64,000 nucleotides of DNA from CAVRUD01 sp963724285 (GTDB lineage Bacteria > Chloroflexota > Chloroflexia > Thermomicrobiales > UBA6265): contig CAVRUD010000032.1 in the NCBI GenBank assembly GCA_963724285.1, positions 439,401 through 503,400 of the forward strand. Reading direction: 5' to 3'. Position numbers and translations under genes: made by a program. Positions 62,523 to 64,000 of the stretch are shown piece by piece (the first letter of the stretch is position 1; every line of letters begins with the position of its first letter). The notes under the pieces are model-generated. The model ran no database searches. It had not been told where the DNA came from and saw only the letters and a program-made list of their open reading frames with translations.

Positions 62523-64000
62523 CTAATCAAGCCCATTGCGTACGGCGAAGGCGGCAGCAGCGGTGCGAGAGTCCATCCCAGCTTCGTGAGCATATTGGTC
62601 ACGTGGTAATTGACCGTCCGGGTACTAATGAACAGCAGCGCGGCGATGTCGCGGTCGTGCAGTCCCCTGGCAACCAGACGCAATACTTCGCGCTCGCGGG
62701 CCGTCAGCCCAAGTGTCCGCCCTACCTCTGCGGGCTGGGGTTCCATTGGCGGGACATCATTTGCGCCCACGGCGAGGGCCGCGGCGATGGCATCGTCCAT
62801 GAGCATAGCTTCCCCGGCCGCCCACGTTGCCGCGAACGCCTCAGGATCGAGGCCTTCCCGGGCGCTCGCGATGGCCTGTTCGTGCCGCATGCGCTGCCAG
62901 GACTCGACGCCAAGGCCGAGTTCCTCCCGAAGCACGGCGGTCGCCGCGAAGAGCTGGGCTGCCTGCTCGAATCGCCGCTGAGAGGCCGCCACGCAGGCGA
63001 TGCCGGCGAGGGCATTGGTCAGAAAGCGGCGGTCGCCGTGGTCATGGGTCAGGGCAACGCTTTCCTGGTAGGCGGCCAGTGCACGCTCGTGCTCTCCGGC
63101 CCTATGCGCGACGTCGCCAAGGATCCGCAAGGTATCCCCAAGGGCCCAGGTGTAGCCGAGGGCCCGCTGACGCTCGACCGCTGCCGCCGCGTGGGTTGCG
63201 GCTCGGACAGTATCGCCCTGAGCGAGCGAAATCTGGGCCAGGTTGGCCTGGGCGACGCTGACGAGCTGTGGCCCGGCCGGCTGTTCGGCCTCGATCGCGA
63301 GCAGCATCGTCAGCGCCTCCTCCATCTGCGCCACCGCCCGCTCGTGGTCGCCGCGATGCATATCAACCAGACCAAGCTCTTGCAACGCCGCGGCCGCATT
63401 CGACCAATCATCGACCATCCTGGCCAGACGCAGGGCCTCACCCTGCATGGATCTGGCGTCCTCGGGCTCGCCCTGGAGCCTGGCCAACCAACCGGCAGCC
63501 CGCAGTGACCGCATCCGCGCGGGCGACGGCAACGATTCGCCGATCGCCAGCGCCCGTTCCAGCCAGTGCCGCCCCTCGCGGTAGTGTCCCCGGACCGCCC
63601 AGTACCGGGCCATCGCCTCAGCAAGCCGAAGAGCGATGTCGGTCTCTCCGCTGGTGATCGACCACTCCAGCGCCGCGCGGACGTTGTCGTGCTCGGCGTC
63701 AAGCCGATCCAATTCGCGCTCGTACTCCGGGCCGTCGATCAGCGCCGATGCGTGCTCGGTGATCTCCAGGAAATAGGCGGCGTGGGCAGCGCGGACGCCC
63801 GGCTCCTCACCGCTGGCCGCGAGGCGCTCCATGCCAAACTCGCGAACCGTCTCCAGCATCCTGAACCGCGGTTCCTCCGGGAGCAATCCTCCCTGCTGGC
63901 GCAACAGGCTGTTCTCGACGAGGGACTGGACGACGTCGATCATCGAATAGGGCGGCGGCAACTGGAACCGAGAGGTTTCCGAATCCTGCCGGTCCGGCCC
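62523..64000 (-). CDS. ATPase-TPR-LuxR transcriptional regulator (first of two), N-terminus beyond window
   Basis: Visible part: the ATPase end (VVQSLVENSLLRQQGG, EPRFRMLETVREFGMERLAA), TPR helices (RWLERALAIGESLPSPARMR ... ERALAAYQESVALTHDHGDR) and a LuxR HTH (LGLTAREREVLRLVARGLHD, RDIAALLFISTRTVNYHVTN, MLTKLG). A one-base deletion in the G-run at about 62578 makes the frame run on into the next gene as an apparent 1002-residue fusion. Restoring it gives LGMDSRTAAAAFAVRNGLD and TAG at 62523-62525, the normal end of the family and the same AVRNGL ending as the second protein. Confidence 0.83.

Noticed and set aside
1..64000. tRNA, rRNA, CRISPR arrays and riboswitches
   Set aside because: No cloverleaf with a GGTTCGAATCC-type arm, no rRNA core sequences, no regularly spaced identical repeats and no known riboswitch core were recognised by eye; a covariance-model scan would be decisive.

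Overview
The window is GC-rich, densely coding bacterial chromosome. It most resembles Chloroflexota of the Thermomicrobia/Thermomicrobiales type. Supporting traits are a PGRS-like Gly/Asp/Asn repeat protein, Tat-exported Cys-rich proteins opening MDPTRFDALARSLA, a long-form class II aldolase, large ATPase-TPR-LuxR regulators, and many GTG/TTG starts with AGGAGG-type ribosome binding sites. This assignment is an inference; no rRNA, tRNA or CRISPR array was seen.

Layout. 1-6.2 kb: 3' part of a PGRS-like gene with a strong terminator, a minus-strand prepilin peptidase/aroE/mltG run, and divergent miaA. 6.3-18.0 kb: a catabolic cluster with two tandem amidohydrolases, a RidA protein, a Dpp-type peptide/nickel-class ABC transporter (dppA-dppB-dppC, no ATPase gene), and an AstE/AspA-like metallo-hydrolase on the minus strand. 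On the plus strand lie a GntR regulator, a DegT-type aminotransferase and an isochorismatase-like hydrolase. Two near-identical palindromes, each just downstream of a -10 box (at dppA and at gntR), suggest that the GntR protein controls the cluster. 18.7-20.9 kb: a rhodanese, sufU and a small secreted protein, separated by repeats.

20.9-36.4 kb is an accessory, repeat-rich island. It holds scattered two-component pieces (REC protein, H-box-only mini-protein, HATPase remnant), a duplicated segment with phage terminase-like C-termini and the 5' end of a DUF2851 gene, and six copies of a short protein-coding tail module. It also carries a DNA-methyltransferase C-terminal remnant, two tandem Cys-rich Thr-linker secreted proteins, and a divergent pair of restriction-like nucleases: HsdR_N-EVE-like, and Mrr-coiled coil-membrane-SH3-like. 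It ends with an intact DUF2851 gene and an orphan promoter overlapped by a LexA-type palindrome.

36.4-53.1 kb is mostly core metabolism: an SDR dehydrogenase, amidohydrolase plus glutamine-synthetase-like gene (FluG-like pairing), long class II fructose-bisphosphate aldolase, cupredoxin lipoprotein, SufT, TSUP exporter, TPR protein plus RecQ helicase, Gfo/Idh oxidoreductase and gamma-glutamyltransferase. 53.1-55.5 kb holds two nested insertion sequences (IS701-like and IS5-like) exactly at the ggt stop codon. 55.6-64 kb has a small LuxR regulator with a membrane partner, an alkyltransferase-like protein, an EEP-family phosphohydrolase, a Tat-exported alpha/beta hydrolase and two tandem ATPase-TPR-LuxR regulators, the first running off the window.

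Data quality matters here. Many genes carry one or more single-base frameshifts, often in G/C runs, including otherwise convincing genes (recQ, dppC, both LuxR regulators). This looks like residual consensus error at least in part, so broken genes are annotated over their full reconstructed span.
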